Both the position numbers and the translations under genes were made by a program. Below are positions 60,816 to 64,000 of a stretch of DNA of 64,000 nucleotides, piece after piece (the first letter of the stretch is position 1; every line of letters begins with the position of its first letter). Source of the stretch: Maridesulfovibrio sp. (lineage in GTDB: Bacteria; Desulfobacterota; Desulfovibrionia; Desulfovibrionales; Desulfovibrionaceae). The notes under the pieces were generated by a model. It was given only the letters and a program-made list of their open reading frames with translations, ran no database searches and was not told the DNA's origin. The stretch lies in assembly GCF_963666665.1 (NCBI RefSeq), contig NZ_OY762999.1, positions 2,113,501 through 2,177,500 of the forward strand. The letters are read 5' to 3'.

Positions 60816-62054
60816 ATGCACAAAGCCTTATCCACGCTGGTATTGATCCTGCTGACGTTCTTATTACTCTGCTCCCCAGCTGCCGCAGACAAACACAATT
60901 CCTTCCTGCTTGGAATGTCCGCCGCGTTTACCGGCCCCAGTAAAGGATTAGGAATCGAACTTTACCGGGGTTCAACGGCCTACTTCAATCATATCAATGC
61001 ACAGGGCGGAATAAACGGACACAAGGTCGTCATCAAAGTCATGGATGACGGCTATAACCCGGAACCTGCAATCCGTAATACGATCAAACTGGTTGAGAAG
61101 GATAAAGTGACCGCTCTTTTCAACTACGTGGGTACCCCCACAGTGACCCGCGTGCTTCCGGTCATCAAGCATTTCAATTCTCAAGAACCGGAATACCTTT
61201 TCTTTCCCTTCACCGGGGCCCAGCCGCAAAGAGAATTTCCTTACGAAGAATATGTATTCAACCTGCGAGCATCGTACAGGCAGGAAACATGGGGGTTGGT
61301 CCACAACCTTTATATGATAGGACGCCATCGGGTCGCTGTCTTTTATCAGGCGGATGCATACGGTAGAAGCGGATGGGACGGAATCAGAAAAGCCCTTAAA
61401 GAAAAAGGCTTGGATCTCGTTGCCGAAACAACATACAGACGCGGTGCTTCTTTTCATGACTCCATGCATGAACAGGTCGAAATAATTAAAAAGGGCAATC
61501 CCGATGCAATCATATCTGTGGGAGCCTATGAGGCCTGTGCGGCATTTATACGCGATGCAAGGGATGCCGGTATAAATGTCCCTATCTGCAACCTTTCCTT
61601 TGTCGGCAGTGAAAATATGCTGGAACTGCTGGATACGCTGAGCAAAAGTACAGGCAAAAATTACACCGAAGACCTGATTAATTCCCAGACTGTTCCAAGT
61701 TACGAAGACATCAGTCTTCCTGCTGTTCGTGAATACCGCGAAGCCATGGCTAAAAATCCACCTCCTCCGGAATGTTTCAGTAAGGATTACACTCCGCTGC
61801 AATTCAGCTTTATCAGTTTTGAAGGATTCTTGAACGCCAAGGTTATGGCCAGAATTCTGGAAAAGGTTTCCATGCCCCAGTATGCGGGTAATATATATGC
61901 TGCAACCCTATCCATCCGTAATCTGGATATTGGAATAGGTACGGATGTCAATTTTGGGCGCGGCAAACATCAAGGACTTGACGAGGTATACTACACAACC
62001 GTTTCTGACGGAAAATTCGTACCCCTTAAAGATTGGAAAAGGTGGAGCAGATGA
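60816..62054 (+). CDS. Periplasmic ligand-binding protein (Peripla_BP_6), paralogue
   Basis: The 412-residue protein has a cleavable signal peptide (about 1-24, ending PAAADK) and no lipobox. The fold and motifs match the protein at 56065: FLLGMSAAFTGPSKGLG, HINAQGGINGHKV, NYVGTPTVTRVLP, RVAVFYQADAYG. No permease is near. The kinase gene overlaps by four bases (ATGA), so it probably feeds ligand state to that kinase. Confidence 0.9.
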   Translation: MHKALSTLVLILLTFLLLCSPAAADKHNSFLLGMSAAFTGPSKGLGIELYRGSTAYFNHINAQGGINGHKVVIKVMDDGYNPEPAIRNTIKLVEKDKVTALFNYVGTPTVTRVLPVIKHFNSQEPEYLFFPFTGAQPQREFPYEEYVFNLRASYRQETWGLVHNLYMIGRHRVAVFYQADAYGRSGWDGIRKALKEKGLDLVAETTYRRGASFHDSMHEQVEIIKKGNPDAIISVGAYEACAAFIRDARDAGINVPICNLSFVGSENMLELLDTLSKSTGKNYTEDLINSQTVPSYEDISLPAVREYREAMAKNPPPPECFSKDYTPLQFSFISFEGFLNAKVMARILEKVSMPQYAGNIYAATLSIRNLDIGIGTDVNFGRGKHQGLDEVYYTTVSDGKFVPLKDWKRWSR

Positions 62055-64000
62055 AAATGAGAATGTCTAAAATATTCCAGAAAACCCTGCTTCTGAACTT
62101 CATCCTTTTCGGAGTGATTTCCACTTCCATGTCTTTTGTGTCAGCCCTGACCCTGCACAATCATATGGTTGATGAATACGTCAGCAAGGGCAAAGCCATT
62201 GCCAGCAGCATAGCCAGTTCCAGTGTCGAAATCCTGCTTAACAGGGATGCCTCCACCATCCAATCCATGATTGATCAATTCAAGGATAGTGACGGAGCCG
62301 CATATGTTTATGTTCAGGATTCAAATGGAGATATTGTTTCGCACACATTTGTACCCGAAGTACCAGAAATTCTGAGCAAAACAAGCATCCACCCCAACAC
62401 GATATCTATCCGTGAATTAAAGGTTGCCGGCCGGGGTGAAGTAATAGACATAACAAAACCAATCCTTGCCGGAATGGCCGGATATGTTCATGTCGGCATG
62501 GATAAGAGCATCATCAATAAATATGTCTGGGCGGCCATTGCAAAATTGCAGGTGGTCATGTTTTTCATCTTCTGGGGAAGCGTTTTTATCTTATACATGA
62601 TGGTCAAACGCATCTCGGAACCGCTCAACCAGTTGACTGAGTATGCAAAAAAACTCTCTGCCCATGACTTCACTGCCGAAATTGAAATTAAATCAAAAGA
62701 TGAAATCGGGCTGCTTGCCGGAACCATGAAAAACATGGCCGAAGAACTGACCACCCTGATTTCAGGACTTGAACGGGCAGTAGGCAATGCCACCAGTGAA
62801 CTGCAAGACACCCTGACCTATATGGAAGTCATTATGGACAACCTTGCGGACGGGCTGCTGGTTGTGGACATTAACGGCAGGATATCAGTGACCAACCCTG
62901 CTCTTGGGGAACTATTCGGAGTAACGGAAAATGAACTCCGGGGTAAAGACATCAAGACCTATTTCCCTGAAGAGATGACCGCTCTTTTCGAACTAGTAAA
63001 AGGCTGCGAACATGAAGTCTATTCCTCGGAAATAGAACTTTCAGGACGAAAAACAGCTAAAGCGGTGGCTACCCCGATTCATAAGATGGATGAAGGTGAC
63101 ACCCCCAATATCTGCCTTGGTGCGGTAATACTTGTCCGGGACATCACCTATGAAAAAGAAGTCGACAATTTGAAGACAGACTTCATTTCCACAGTCTCCC
63201 ATGAGCTGCGCACCCCCATGACGTCCATTCTGGGATTTGCAAAGATCATCAAGAAAAAGCTGGAAAAATCCGTTTTTCCGGTCTGTAATGCCCCGGACAA
63301 AAAAACAGAAAGGGCTATCACTCAGGTACAGGATAATATCGGGATTATTATTTCAGAAGGCCAACGGCTTACCGATTTGATCAATGATGTTCTGGACATC
63401 GCTAAAATGGAATCCGGCAAAATCGATTGGAAAAATGTTCCCATCGAAATTGCTGAAGTTATTGAAACATCTGTGCAGACAACCACTCCTTTATGGAAGC
63501 CGCAAAACCTTGAAATGGTCGTTGATGTGGAAGAAAACACCCCGACCATGTATGGGGACCGTGACAGGGTCATGCAGGTCCTAGTCAACCTCATATCAAA
63601 CGCCGTTAAATTCACTGCCTCCGGTTCCATCACCTGTACAGCAAGATCACATGATGATGAAATAATGGTCAGCGTAAGTGATACAGGAAGCGGTATTTCG
63701 CCTGAGGACCAGAAAAAAATATTTGAACGCTTCAAGCAGGCCGGAGACACCCTGACCGGTAAACCCAAAGGAACCGGACTGGGACTACCCATCTGCAAAC
63801 AGATTGTTGACCACCACAAAGGGCGCATCTGGGTGGACAGTAAACTCGGCGAAGGAAGCTCGTTCCATTTTACTCTGGCCATTGGTGCACCTGATGAAGA
63901 ACCACTGATTCCGGCCCACATCACAAAAACACCCCTCAGGGAGGGGCATCTCGGAAGCGTGGACAGTCCGCTGATCATGGTTGCCGACGACGATCCGGCA
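62051..64000 (+). CDS. Hybrid sensor histidine kinase, 3' end beyond window
   Basis: The frame stays open to the window end (650 codons seen). The protein has a membrane helix (about 12-34), a short periplasmic sensor, a second helix (about 170-190), HAMP (about 190-245), a PAS domain (about 270-365), HisKA with SHELRTPMTS (His 384), an ATPase domain (NLISNAVKF, DTGSGISPED, GTGLGLPICK) and the beginning of a receiver (VADDDPA). It follows the binding-protein gene with a four-base overlap. Downstream domains are unknown. Confidence 0.92.
   Translation, partial: MKMRMSKIFQKTLLLNFILFGVISTSMSFVSALTLHNHMVDEYVSKGKAIASSIASSSVEILLNRDASTIQSMIDQFKDSDGAAYVYVQDSNGDIVSHTFVPEVPEILSKTSIHPNTISIRELKVAGRGEVIDITKPILAGMAGYVHVGMDKSIINKYVWAAIAKLQVVMFFIFWGSVFILYMMVKRISEPLNQLTEYAKKLSAHDFTAEIEIKSKDEIGLLAGTMKNMAEELTTLISGLERAVGNATSELQDTLTYMEVIMDNLADGLLVVDINGRISVTNPALGELFGVTENELRGKDIKTYFPEEMTALFELVKGCEHEVYSSEIELSGRKTAKAVATPIHKMDEGDTPNICLGAVILVRDITYEKEVDNLKTDFISTVSHELRTPMTSILGFAKIIKKKLEKSVFPVCNAPDKKTERAITQVQDNIGIIISEGQRLTDLINDVLDIAKMESGKIDWKNVPIEIAEVIETSVQTTTPLWKPQNLEMVVDVEENTPTMYGDRDRVMQVLVNLISNAVKFTASGSITCTARSHDDEIMVSVSDTGSGISPEDQKKIFERFKQAGDTLTGKPKGTGLGLPICKQIVDHHKGRIWVDSKLGEGSSFHFTLAIGAPDEEPLIPAHITKTPLREGHLGSVDSPLIMVADDDPA

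Overview
The window looks like chromosomal DNA of a marine sulfate-reducing deltaproteobacterium of the Desulfovibrio/Maridesulfovibrio type. This is an inference from gene content: [NiFe]-hydrogenase maturation genes (hypD, hypE, hypF), a stand-alone IMP cyclohydrolase, a one-polypeptide FAD/Fe-S oxidoreductase of the lactate or glycolate dehydrogenase type, sulfate- and sulfite-type transporters, sigma-54 flagellar promoters and a very high density of two-component and c-di-GMP genes. No rRNA, insertion sequence, prophage, integrase or CRISPR array was seen. Base composition looks even, apart from one AT-rich gene-free stretch near 27 kb.

Layout. 1-4.5 kb: a minus-strand translation block reading tRNA-Thr(TGT), tRNA-Tyr, tRNA-Gly, tRNA-Thr(GGT), tuf, rpmG, tRNA-Trp, secE, nusG, rplK, rplA, L10 leader, rplJ (cut by the window edge). 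4.7-14 kb: a tRNA dihydrouridine synthase, two CheV paralogues, a CLC chloride channel, a degenerate EAL protein, hypE and hypD, and a lone receiver. 14-18 kb: cold-shock protein, infA, hflX, purH (cyclohydrolase only) and a TPR protein. 18.2-24.5 kb: the flagellar run flgB-flgC-fliE-fliF-fliG-fliH-fliI with two sigma-54 promoters; a third sigma-54 site reads away towards the TPR gene.

24.6-31 kb: a solute-binding-like protein, a receiver-PP2C phosphatase, an E1-like ThiF protein, cysQ, a lipoprotein and a tandem ABC ATPase. 31.2-35 kb: an overlapping three-gene operon in which a TauE-type carrier with a long acidic loop is followed by a membrane protein with a long lysine-rich tail and a DUF362 protein. 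35-38.7 kb: hypF and an AAA ATPase preceded by a 37-bp tandem repeat. 38.9-46.1 kb: a minus-strand operon, tetR, sulP, degenerate-kinase-receiver fusion, membrane histidine kinase, receiver, degenerate kinase, receiver. 46.5-53.2 kb: a class V aminotransferase, the large FAD/Fe-S oxidoreductase with a well-formed promoter and palindrome, ruvX and mltG.

53.3-64 kb: two divergent operons of mirrored plan. The minus one is PilZ protein, periplasmic binding lipoprotein, histidine kinase with a Cys-rich HAMP insert, receiver-STAS. The plus one is CheY-like receiver, GAF-HD-GYP phosphodiesterase, a paralogous periplasmic binding protein and a hybrid histidine kinase cut by the window end. Both binding-protein/kinase pairs overlap by four bases, which suggests ligand-sensing units tied to c-di-GMP output. 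The best candidates for undescribed systems are the acidic/basic TauE pair, the SulP phosphorelay operon and this mirrored sensor locus.
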